A stretch of DNA of 5,604 bases from Pseudopedobacter sp040392825 (lineage in GTDB: Bacteria > Bacteroidota > Bacteroidia > Sphingobacteriales > Sphingobacteriaceae), in NCBI RefSeq assembly GCF_040392825.1, contig NZ_JBEBVH010000253.1:1-5604 (forward strand), given 5' to 3'. Every line of letters starts with the position of its first letter. The first letter of the stretch is position 1. A model generated the notes under the pieces. That model was given only the letters and a program-made list of their open reading frames with translations. It did no database searches and was not told the DNA's origin. Shown piece after piece: positions 1 through 5,178 of this stretch. The translations under genes and the position numbers were made by a program.

Positions 1-811
1 CAGAAATATCATTGTATTTGACAAAATTGGTCGCCATAGAGATATAAATAATCGCTTCATTGGCATTGGTAACATTCCAGGAATTACCAGTGAGTTCGGC
101 CCTTCCACCTTTTATTTTGGTTTTTACCTGAGTTTCGAACCTGATTTGTCCCTTCTCACCTTCATGATCTGCAGCTACCCCGGTTAAAATTAATTTACCA
201 TCTTCTATTTTCTGCGAGCTTTTTTGCGGCGAAGTCAATGACGCGTTAAAAGTTATCTTACCGGGCTTATCAGCAGTTAAACGAACAATTATAACCTCAT
301 CGGGAAAAGAAGCAAAAGTCTCTCTTTTATAGTTAACGCCGTTTAAACGGTAACTTACCGATGCTACTGCCTTTTCTATATTAAGGTCTCTGTAATATTT
401 TTCAACCTGCTCATGGCCCGGAAAGTTTATCAATAAATCGCCTACAGGCTGGTAAATCATTCCACTATTTTTCTTAGGAAACATATCCACGTCAGCCAAA
501 GCCTGTGCCTCTAAAAATTTCTCCTCAAAAATAAGCTGCCTCAACTTTGGAATAGCTGCACCCGATTCTGAAGTAATATTGGTATTAGGGCCACCTGACC
601 AAACCGTTTCCTCGTTCAGCTGAATTTTTTCCTGATTTGAATTACCAAAAACCATTGCGCCTAAACGACCATTACCAATAGGCAAAGCCTCATTCCAATT
701 TCTGGATGGTGCATTGTACCATAATTTTAAAGTTTTATCGTATTGTTGCTGAGCATCCGCATTGGCTACAGCTAAAAAAAAAGTCAGAGCTAAAAAATAA
801 AGTTTTCGCAT
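1..811 (-). CDS. GH95-family alpha-L-fucosidase, secreted, N-terminal part (runs off the left edge)
   Basis: The minus strand reads open from an ATG at 809-811 to the window edge: 270 residues with no stop. Residues 1-20 form a signal peptide (charged MRK, hydrophobic FLALTFFLAV, likely cleavage in NADA/QQ), so the enzyme is exported. The mature start matches the GH95 N-terminal beta-sandwich domain: LWYNAPSRNWNEALPIGNGR (30-49), LGAMVFG (50-56), EKIQLNEETVWSGGP (61-75), YQPVGDLLINF (120-130), YYRDLNIEKAV (139-149) and YKRETFASFPDEVIIVRL (161-178). GH95 enzymes hydrolyse alpha-1,2-linked (and some other) L-fucosides; the catalytic residues lie in the later (alpha/alpha)6 domain, outside the window, so activity cannot be judged here. 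Full-length members are usually about 750-850 residues. A run of nine A (T on the coding strand) inside the signal peptide keeps the frame. The gene is divergent from the PQQ dehydrogenase gene. Some GH95 members act on other sugars such as L-galactose, so fucosidase is the family call. Confidence 0.92.
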   Translation of the reverse strand, partial: MRKLYFLALTFFLAVANADAQQQYDKTLKLWYNAPSRNWNEALPIGNGRLGAMVFGNSNQEKIQLNEETVWSGGPNTNITSESGAAIPKLRQLIFEEKFLEAQALADVDMFPKKNSGMIYQPVGDLLINFPGHEQVEKYYRDLNIEKAVASVSYRLNGVNYKRETFASFPDEVIIVRLTADKPGKITFNASLTSPQKSSQKIEDGKLILTGVAADHEGEKGQIRFETQVKTKIKGGRAELTGNSWNVTNANEAIIYISMATNFVKYNDIS

Positions 812-1004
812 ATTCTGGTTAACAATTTATTATATACCTTCTTAAAAAAGAAACTGCCTAAATATGAAATGAGCAATTTTTACTCAATTATATTCAGACA
901 GTCAATTAAACAGTTAATAATCCCAATCTCCTAGAAACTCAGGAAATTCAATCTGCAATTAGCATTTTTTATTTGTCAGAACAATTAGGCTTATTGGCTT
1001 ATTA

Positions 1005-1100
1005 CTAAATTTTTTTGGCATATTTATATAAAGCGAAAAGTATAAAGCCTAACACTATAATGTCGGAAATAACACCCAAAAGCCAATTACGCTTCATCAT
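1005..1100 (-). CDS. Candidate 31-residue single-pass membrane microprotein
   Basis: The minus strand starts ATG ATG AAG at 1100 and stops at TAG (1005-1007). The 31-residue product begins MMKRNW, has a continuous hydrophobic stretch at about residues 7-24 (LLGVISDIIVLGFILFAL), and ends in a basic tail YKYAKKI. This charged-hydrophobic-basic pattern is that of a small single-span membrane protein. No family is recognised. The start overlaps the stop of another small ORF (1097-1153) by ATGA, which suggests either translational coupling or one about 50-residue gene split by a frameshift. A chance ORF this short cannot be excluded; the support is the protein-like composition in an otherwise stop-rich region. 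Confidence 0.35.
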   Translation of the reverse strand: MMKRNWLLGVISDIIVLGFILFALYKYAKKI

Positions 1101-1153
1101 TTGCCAAATGAATTAAACAAAAAGGCTATGCCCAATGCTATTTTTGACAACAT
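1097..1153 (-). CDS. Candidate 18-residue leader ORF, or first half of a frameshifted small membrane protein
   Basis: On the minus strand an ATG at 1151-1153 gives MLSKIALGIAFLFNSFGK and stops at TGA 1097-1099. The frame is open a little further upstream (back to a TAA), adding residues such as LAQLV, and TTG or GTG starts there are possible. The product is a lysine-flanked hydrophobic segment, like the downstream ORF at 1005-1100 that it overlaps by ATGA. The two frames differ by one base, so a single indel would join them into a roughly 50-residue protein with two hydrophobic segments. No family is recognised. Confidence 0.25.
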   Translation of the reverse strand: MLSKIALGIAFLFNSFGK

Positions 1154-1219
1154 CACCAATTGTGCTAAATTATTTTAGAATACTTACATTCAGGTACAAA
1201 ACGATAGCTTTTAAATAAT

Positions 1220-2494
1220 ATGAATAAACACTTTTTAATCTTTGGATTGATGCTTTTATTAAGCTCTGCCTCTGCTAAAAGTAAAACTATAAGAAACATA
1301 GTTCCTGTTGCTAATGGGGTTAAAATCACTTTACCTCAGGGTTTTACAACTGCTATAATTGCCGAAAATTTGGGACGACCAAGACATTTAACTATTAACC
1401 CAGACGGAAGTATTTATGTAAAATTAGCCAGAGTTGTAGATGGTAAGGGCATCCTTTATCTAAAAGATAGCAATTCGGACGGTACATATGAAGTAATTAA
1501 AGGTTTTGGCAATTACGGAGGTACGGGACTTTATGTAAAAAATGGATTTCTGTATGCATCTTCTAACAAAGAGGTCTTTAGGTACACGTTAAACGAAAAA
1601 AATGAGGTTACTGACATTGATAACCCTGATAAAATAATTACAGGACTGAAAATGGGGCGACAACATGAAACAAAGTCTATTGTTATTGATAATGCAGATA
1701 ATATATATGTAAATATTGGGGCTTACTCTAACTCTTGCCAACAGGAAGATCGTAAAACAGGTTCTTTAGGTATTCCTGGCTGCCCTTTATTAGATTCTGC
1801 CGGAGGAATCTGGCAATTTAAGGTGAACAAACTTAATCAAAGTTATGGAGAAGGCATCCGTTATGCTACCGGATTAAGAAACGTTGTGGGTTTAGATTGG
1901 AACAATATTACTAACAGCTTATTTGTAATGCAACACGGCCGGGATCAGCTTAACACATTGTTCCCTGATCTGTATGATGCTAAGATGAATGCTGAACTGC
2001 CTGCCGAATGTTTATATGAATTAAAAAAAGGTGATAATGCGGGATGGCCTTTTGCCTATTACGATCCATTTCAAAAAAAGAACATTTTAGCGCCTGAGTA
2101 TGGCGGAGATGGTAAAAAACCAGCTAACGGATCGTTTATTAATCCGACAGTGGCATTTCCTGCTCATTTAGCACCAAACGGACTTTTATTTTATACAGGC
2201 AATCAGTTTCCTGAAAAATACAGAAACGGAGCTTTTATTGCTTTTCATGGTTCGTGGAACAGAACTCCTGAAAAACAGGAAGGGTTTTATGTGGCTTTTG
2301 TCCCTTTTAAGAATGGCAGACCTTCTGGTGAATGGGAAATATTTGCCAATGGCTTCTCCGGATCAGATAGTATTACATCTGCATCGCAAGCAGTGTACAG
2401 ACCATGCGGTTTGGCCCAGGGACCAGACGGATCTTTATACATAACGGACGATAAAAAAGGTACTATCTTTAAAATAACTTATAATGGTAAATAA
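1220..2494 (+). CDS. Secreted PQQ-dependent glucose/sorbosone dehydrogenase-type beta-propeller
   Basis: This 424-residue protein starts with a signal peptide (MNKHFLIFGLMLLLSSASA, likely cleaved after residue 19), so it acts in the periplasm or outside. The rest fits the glucose/sorbosone dehydrogenase six-bladed propeller family (GSDH/L-sorbosone dehydrogenase), which oxidises aldoses using PQQ. Visible family motifs: LGRPRHLTINPDGSIYV (51-67), GRQHETKSIVID (146-157) with H149 at the position of the catalytic base, IYVNIG (162-167), ATGLRNVVGLDW (216-227) with R220 where the PQQ-binding arginine is expected, QHGRDQL (238-244), GDNAGWP (271-277), HGSWNR (343-348) and the last-blade signature RPCGLAQGPDGSLYITDD (394-411). 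C173 and C188 flank a short insert and could form a disulfide. Length is normal for the sorbosone dehydrogenase branch. The cytochrome c gene overlaps its end, naming the likely electron acceptor. Substrate is not predictable from sequence; residue equivalences are by pattern, not alignment. Confidence 0.88.
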   Translation: MNKHFLIFGLMLLLSSASAKSKTIRNIVPVANGVKITLPQGFTTAIIAENLGRPRHLTINPDGSIYVKLARVVDGKGILYLKDSNSDGTYEVIKGFGNYGGTGLYVKNGFLYASSNKEVFRYTLNEKNEVTDIDNPDKIITGLKMGRQHETKSIVIDNADNIYVNIGAYSNSCQQEDRKTGSLGIPGCPLLDSAGGIWQFKVNKLNQSYGEGIRYATGLRNVVGLDWNNITNSLFVMQHGRDQLNTLFPDLYDAKMNAELPAECLYELKKGDNAGWPFAYYDPFQKKNILAPEYGGDGKKPANGSFINPTVAFPAHLAPNGLLFYTGNQFPEKYRNGAFIAFHGSWNRTPEKQEGFYVAFVPFKNGRPSGEWEIFANGFSGSDSITSASQAVYRPCGLAQGPDGSLYITDDKKGTIFKITYNGK

Positions 2495-2945
2495 AATCCT
2501 GAATCTCTTTTTGATAACAACAATATTTTCATTAACGAACTTACTTGTATTGGCACAACATAAAAAACCACTTCCAACACAAAATACCGCCACCGTTAAA
2601 AATTTTAAAAAGTCATTCGATAGTGGTAAAGCCCTTTATACACAACATTGTATGGTTTGTCATCAGGAAGATGGCAATGGTGTTCCTAATTTAAACCCGC
2701 CCATCAGAAAAACAGATTATGTAAATGGTGATAAGACAAGATTGATAAACATTCTCTTGAATGGGCTAAACGAACCTATTGAAATAGATGGAGAAGAATA
2801 CTCAAACCCTATGCCGGCCTTTAATTACCTAAGTAACCAACAAATAGCTGATATTTTAACTTTTATCAGAAATAATTTTGATAACAAATCTTCGGCAATC
2901 AGCGCTGCTGAGGTTGTCAAAGTCAGAAATAGCGCTAAAAAGTAA
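2484..2945 (+). CDS. Secreted class I monohaem cytochrome c, likely electron acceptor of the PQQ dehydrogenase
   Basis: The 153-residue protein has a signal peptide at about residues 1-24 (hydrophobic ILNLFLITTIFSLTNLLVLA, then Q25) and no lipobox cysteine, so it should be a soluble periplasmic protein unless its signal is retained. The haem site is C56-M-V-C59-H60 in ALYTQHCMVCHQEDGNGVPN, and the distal ligand is probably M110 in NPMPAF. The spacing and the closing helix (LSNQQIADILTFIRNNF, 116-132) are those of small cytochromes that accompany sugar or alcohol dehydrogenases. The last 20 residues are a lysine-rich tail. Its ATG lies inside the dehydrogenase gene, overlapping by 11 bases, which points to translational coupling and a shared function. 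The start is supported by the signal peptide directly following it. A hairpin at 2954-2980 closes the operon. Confidence 0.92.
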   Translation: MVNKILNLFLITTIFSLTNLLVLAQHKKPLPTQNTATVKNFKKSFDSGKALYTQHCMVCHQEDGNGVPNLNPPIRKTDYVNGDKTRLINILLNGLNEPIEIDGEEYSNPMPAFNYLSNQQIADILTFIRNNFDNKSSAISAAEVVKVRNSAKK

Positions 2946-2953
2946 AACAAATA

Positions 2954-2980
2954 AAATACCGGATAAATTATCCGGTATTT
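2954..2980. terminator. Perfect hairpin after the dehydrogenase-cytochrome operon
   Basis: AAATACCGGATAA (2954-2966) is followed after one base by its exact reverse complement TTATCCGGTATTT (2968-2980), with a central CCGGAT block. In practice this folds as an 11-base-pair stem with a 5-base loop. It begins 9 bases after the cytochrome stop codon. A-rich sequence before it and TTTAT after it make it a plausible factor-independent terminator on either strand, though the T-tract is short. Confidence 0.75.
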
Positions 2981-2992
2981 ATATAATAAATA

Positions 2993-3140
2993 TCAGCCAG
3001 CGCCGATAGTCATCCCCTTAAAGATTGCTAAATCTACCAATATCTCTCTGGTTACAGTATCAAATACTTTACCTTTCAAAATCGTTGCATATATACATGA
3101 GTTTATAACATTAGTAAAATAAAAACCTTAAGTTCTTAAA
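2993..3140 (-). pseudogene. Decayed N-terminal fragment of a carboxypeptidase-regulatory-like/TonB-receptor-type protein
   Basis: On the minus strand, positions 3127-2993 are open for 44 codons without an ATG near the beginning. Its second half reads TILKGKVFDTVTREILVDLA followed by IFKGMTIGAG and a TGA stop. This matches the pattern GkVxDxxTxExLxxAxIxxKGTTIGA that opens the carboxypeptidase-regulatory-like domain of Bacteroidota TonB-dependent receptors and related surface proteins. Just before it, NVINSCIYA looks like the end of a signal peptide, and the neighbouring frame upstream (3137-3114) gives KNLRFLFY, a plausible beginning of that signal peptide, separated by a frame change. Start codon, frame and everything beyond the first two strands are lost, so this is a remnant. 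Which protein it came from cannot be told. The match is by eye over about 30 residues. Confidence 0.45.
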
Positions 3141-3344
3141 GACTAATAGCTCTCCCTATTTTTAGCTTTTTTCCGTTATGTACATAGTATCTTTATGAAC
3201 AAAGCTATCCCCATAATACGACCTCATTAAGAATTTACACACGAAAAGAATTTATAAATGAAAATTTCACATTGACATCTTGAGTGCTTTTTTTAAGCAT
3301 ATGTCTCAATAATTTACTAAATTCGGCCCCAAAAGAAACTCATT
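3141..3344. other. Non-coding stretch upstream of lpdA
   Basis: These roughly 200 bases are AT-rich and stop-dense on both strands. They must hold the lpdA promoter, but I find only partial matches: TTGACA at 3272-3277 without a clear -10 partner, and TTG at 3280-3282 with TATGTCTC at 3300-3307. The A-rich stretch CCCCAAAAGAAACTC just before the lpdA ATG is a typical Bacteroidota leader without a strong Shine-Dalgarno site. No RNA gene or repeat is visible. Confidence 0.4.
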
Positions 3345-4733
3345 ATGAATTACGATGTTATTGTCATAGGTAGCGGGCCAGGTGGATATGTTGCTGCAAT
3401 CAGAGCATCCCAATTAGGTCTAAAAACTGCTGTTGTAGAAAAAGAATCTCTTGGTGGAATTTGTCTAAACTGGGGATGTATACCTACAAAGGCTTTGTTA
3501 AAAAGTGCACAAGTATTCGAATATATAAATCACGCTTCCGAGTATGGTATACAAGTAGCTGGAGCTGAAGCTGATTTTGATGCTATTGTAAAAAGAAGTC
3601 GCGGTGTTGCCGATGGCATGAGTAAAGGTATCCAGTTCTTAATGAAGAAAAATAAAATTGACGTTATTAACGGATACGCAAAAATAAAAAAAGGCGGTAA
3701 AATTGAAGTAAAAGCTGCTGATGGTTCTACAAAAGAATATACAGCAAAACATACAATTTTAGCTACCGGGGGTCGTTCAAGAGAGCTACCTAATCTAAAA
3801 CAAGACGGCAAAAAAATCATAGGATATAGAGAAGCTATGGTTCTTCCTCAACTTCCTAAATCTATGGTGGTTGTAGGTTCCGGAGCTATTGGCGTTGAAT
3901 TCGCTTATTTCTATGCTACAATGGGAACGAAAGTTACCGTTGTCGAATTTATGGACAACATTGTTCCTGTGGAAGATGAAGATGTATCTAAGCAATTAGT
4001 AAGATCCTTCAAAAAAACAGGTATAGAAGTAATGACTAAATCTTCTGTAGAATCTGTAGATACTTCTGGCGACCTGTGTAAAGTAAACGTTAAAACAGAA
4101 TCTGGCAACAAAGTTTTAGAAGCAGAGGTTGTTTTATCTGCTGTTGGCGTTATTGCAAATATCGAAAATATAGGACTGGAAGAAGTTGGTGTAAAAACTG
4201 ATAAAGGAAAAGTTGTAGTAGATGAATTCTACAGAACAAATGTTGCTGGTGTTTATGCTATCGGGGATATCGTTCCGGGACAGGCTTTAGCTCACGTCGC
4301 ATCTGCAGAAGGCATTATTTGTGTCGAGAAAATTGCCGGTCATCATCCAGAACCTTTAAATTACAATAATATTCCCGGATGTACTTATTGTTCTCCGGAA
4401 ATTGCTTCTGTTGGTTATACAGAGAAAAAAGCAAAAGAAGCTGGATATGATATAAAAGTGGGTAAATTCCCATTCTCTGCATCGGGTAAAGCTAGTGCTT
4501 CGGGTGCTAAAGATGGTTTTGTTAAAGTTATCTTTGATGCTAAATACGGAGAATTTTTAGGCGCACACATGATTGGTGCAAATGTTACAGAAATGATTGC
4601 CGAAGTAGTTGTAGCCAGAAAACTGGAAACTACGGGTATGGAAATTGTTAAATCTGTACACCCTCACCCAACTATGAGCGAAGCTATAATGGAAGCTGCT
4701 GCTGATGCTTATGGCGAGGTAATTCATTTGTAG
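3345..4733 (+). CDS. lpdA: Dihydrolipoyl dehydrogenase (lipoamide dehydrogenase, E3)
   Basis: This 462-residue flavoprotein reoxidises dihydrolipoamide with NAD+ as the E3 subunit of the pyruvate, 2-oxoglutarate and branched-chain 2-oxoacid dehydrogenase complexes and of the glycine cleavage system, in the cytoplasm. All functional landmarks are present: FAD-binding GSGPGGYVAA (9-18), the redox disulfide C40-LNWG-C45 in GGICLNWGCIPTKALL, NAD-binding VVGSGAIGVEF (176-186), the second FAD motif TNVAGVYAIGDI (298-309) with D308, and the dimer-interface catalytic pair H441 and E446 in HPHPTMSE. Length is normal and the ATG directly precedes the first beta strand, so the start is secure. It is a stand-alone gene: E1 and E2 genes are not adjacent, which is common for the shared E3. 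No clear terminator hairpin follows, apart from the palindrome at 4747-4842. Confidence 0.97.
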   Translation: MNYDVIVIGSGPGGYVAAIRASQLGLKTAVVEKESLGGICLNWGCIPTKALLKSAQVFEYINHASEYGIQVAGAEADFDAIVKRSRGVADGMSKGIQFLMKKNKIDVINGYAKIKKGGKIEVKAADGSTKEYTAKHTILATGGRSRELPNLKQDGKKIIGYREAMVLPQLPKSMVVVGSGAIGVEFAYFYATMGTKVTVVEFMDNIVPVEDEDVSKQLVRSFKKTGIEVMTKSSVESVDTSGDLCKVNVKTESGNKVLEAEVVLSAVGVIANIENIGLEEVGVKTDKGKVVVDEFYRTNVAGVYAIGDIVPGQALAHVASAEGIICVEKIAGHHPEPLNYNNIPGCTYCSPEIASVGYTEKKAKEAGYDIKVGKFPFSASGKASASGAKDGFVKVIFDAKYGEFLGAHMIGANVTEMIAEVVVARKLETTGMEIVKSVHPHPTMSEAIMEAAADAYGEVIHL

Positions 4734-4746
4734 AATAAAGTATAAC

Positions 4747-4842
4747 AGAAAGTAGAAAGTAGATAACCTTAATTTAAGATTTAATCATGCTTAATCTTGC
4801 ACATAAAATCTTAAAGTTTACAAATCTGCTACTCTACTTTCT
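4747..4842. repeat. Nested inverted repeats (imperfect 96-base palindrome)
   Basis: Two inverted repeats lie one inside the other. The outer arms AGAAAGTAGA (4747-4756) and TCTACTTTCT (4833-4842) are exact complements, extended inward by GTAG (4759-4762) pairing with CTAC (4829-4832) across a two-base bulge. The inner arms TTTAAGATTT (4773-4782) and AAATCTTAAA (4806-4815) are also exact. The structure begins 13 bases after the lpdA stop, and its right side overlaps the first codons of the four-helix-bundle remnant. It may form a long stem-loop in RNA and could serve as the end of the lpdA transcript, but it has no T-tract. Confidence 0.6.
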
Positions 4843-5135
4843 AAAGTAATTTACCAACTAACTACAAAGTTCCCTGTTGATGAAAAATATGGTTTAAGCT
4901 CTCAACTAAAAAGAGCTGTTGTATCAGTGAGTTCCAATATCGCAGAGGGCGCTTCCCGAAGATCAGTTGAGAAAAAGAGATTTCATGAAATAAGCAGAAG
5001 CTCATTAGTTAAAATAGATACACAAATAGCGATTGCATTATCTTAAATTTCATCAACCAACAGGATATTATAGATATTGAACCGGTGGTCGTTTCAATTT
5101 TTAAAATGCTTACCGGTTTAATTAACAAAAATTGA
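4797..5135 (+). pseudogene. Four-helix-bundle protein (23S rRNA intervening-sequence type), frameshifted and without a start
   Basis: From 4810 the plus strand reads 78 codons beginning LKVYKSATLLSKVIYQLTTK, then FPVDEKYGLSSQLKRAVVSV and SSNIAEGASRRS, to TAA at 5044-5046. This is the core signature of the TIGR02436/PF05635 family (LKVW...KFPxxEKYGLxSQxRRAxVSIxSNIAEG). The missing last helix follows one frame over, from 5043 to TGA 5133-5135: LNFINQQDIIDIEPVVVSIF, then KMLTGLINKN. Restoring one T at about 5043-5044 would give an uninterrupted TQIAIALSLNFIN, the right spacing for the family. Upstream, the LKVY frame meets a stop at 4803-4805 and has no ATG; a TTG at 4797 lies in another frame. 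The original would have been about 115-120 residues, the usual size. These proteins occur in 23S rRNA intervening sequences and as free-standing genes; their role is unclear. Two lesions make this a pseudogene unless a sequencing error is involved. Confidence 0.85.
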
Positions 5136-5148
5136 TTTACAATCAATT
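5130..5148. terminator. Weak AT-rich hairpin at the end of the four-helix-bundle remnant
   Basis: AATTGATT (5130-5137) and AATCAATT (5141-5148) are exact complements around a TAC loop. The stem contains the final stop codon of the remnant (5133-5135). It is AT-rich and not followed by a T-run, so it is at most a weak terminator or a structural relic. Confidence 0.25.
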
Positions 5149-5178
5149 ACCAATTTACTACTTCCTACTCTCTTAATT

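Larger units (their letters stand above)
812..1219. other. Divergent intergenic region
   Basis: This 408-base AT-rich stretch separates the minus-strand fucosidase gene from the plus-strand dehydrogenase gene, so it should hold both promoters. I see no good match to the Bacteroidota promoter pattern (TTTG near -33, TAnnTTTG near -7) for either gene; the closest are partial matches (TATAATTG about 70 bases upstream of the fucosidase start on the minus strand, TACATTCA at 1185-1192 on the plus strand). Positions 1005-1153 carry two small minus-strand ORFs, described separately. Otherwise I see no RNA gene or operator-like repeat. Confidence 0.5.
4747..5173. repeat. Imperfect inverted-repeat pair bounding the four-helix-bundle remnant
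   Basis: AGAAAGTAGAAAGTAG at 4747-4762 and the reverse complement of 5158-5173 (AGAGAGTAGGAAGTAG) agree at 14 of 16 positions. They sit on either side of the broken four-helix-bundle gene (4797-5135), so gene and flanks form a unit of about 427 bases between lpdA and the metallo-hydrolase gene. The repeats consist of a short GAAAGTA-like motif in tandem. The unit contains no transposase and I see no target-site duplication, so mobility is an inference only. Confidence 0.5.

Noticed and set aside
774..782. Run of nine A in the fucosidase signal-peptide region as a possible frameshift or phase-variation tract
   Set aside because: The frame continues correctly from the ATG through the signal peptide into the GH95 domain; nine bases is modest for this AT-rich genome and there is no evidence of length variation.
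1060..1116. An 18-residue plus-strand ORF starting ATGTCGGAA
   Set aside because: It is antisense to the minus-strand small ORFs, polar and featureless, and much less protein-like than those.
1160..1192. Promoter candidate for the dehydrogenase operon: TTG at 1160-1162 and TACATTCA at 1185-1192
   Set aside because: Only four of six defined -7 positions match TAnnTTTG, and such partial matches are frequent in AT-rich DNA.
2238..2444. A 68-codon plus-strand ORF inside the dehydrogenase gene
   Set aside because: It lies entirely within a well-supported gene in another frame and its product shows no domain, signal peptide or motif.
3272..3307. Promoter candidates upstream of lpdA (TTGACA at 3272; TTG at 3280 with TATGTCTC at 3300)
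   Set aside because: Neither has a convincing second element at suitable spacing.
3530..4111. Three overlapping minus-strand ORFs (66-96 codons) opposite lpdA
   Set aside because: They are antisense to a strongly conserved gene, overlap one another, and have no recognisable product; they reflect the base composition of lpdA.
5080..5118. Inverted repeat AACCGGT (5080-5086) and ACCGGTT (5112-5118)
   Set aside because: Both arms lie in the coding remnant of the last helix, the loop is long and the match is only seven bases; chance is a sufficient explanation.
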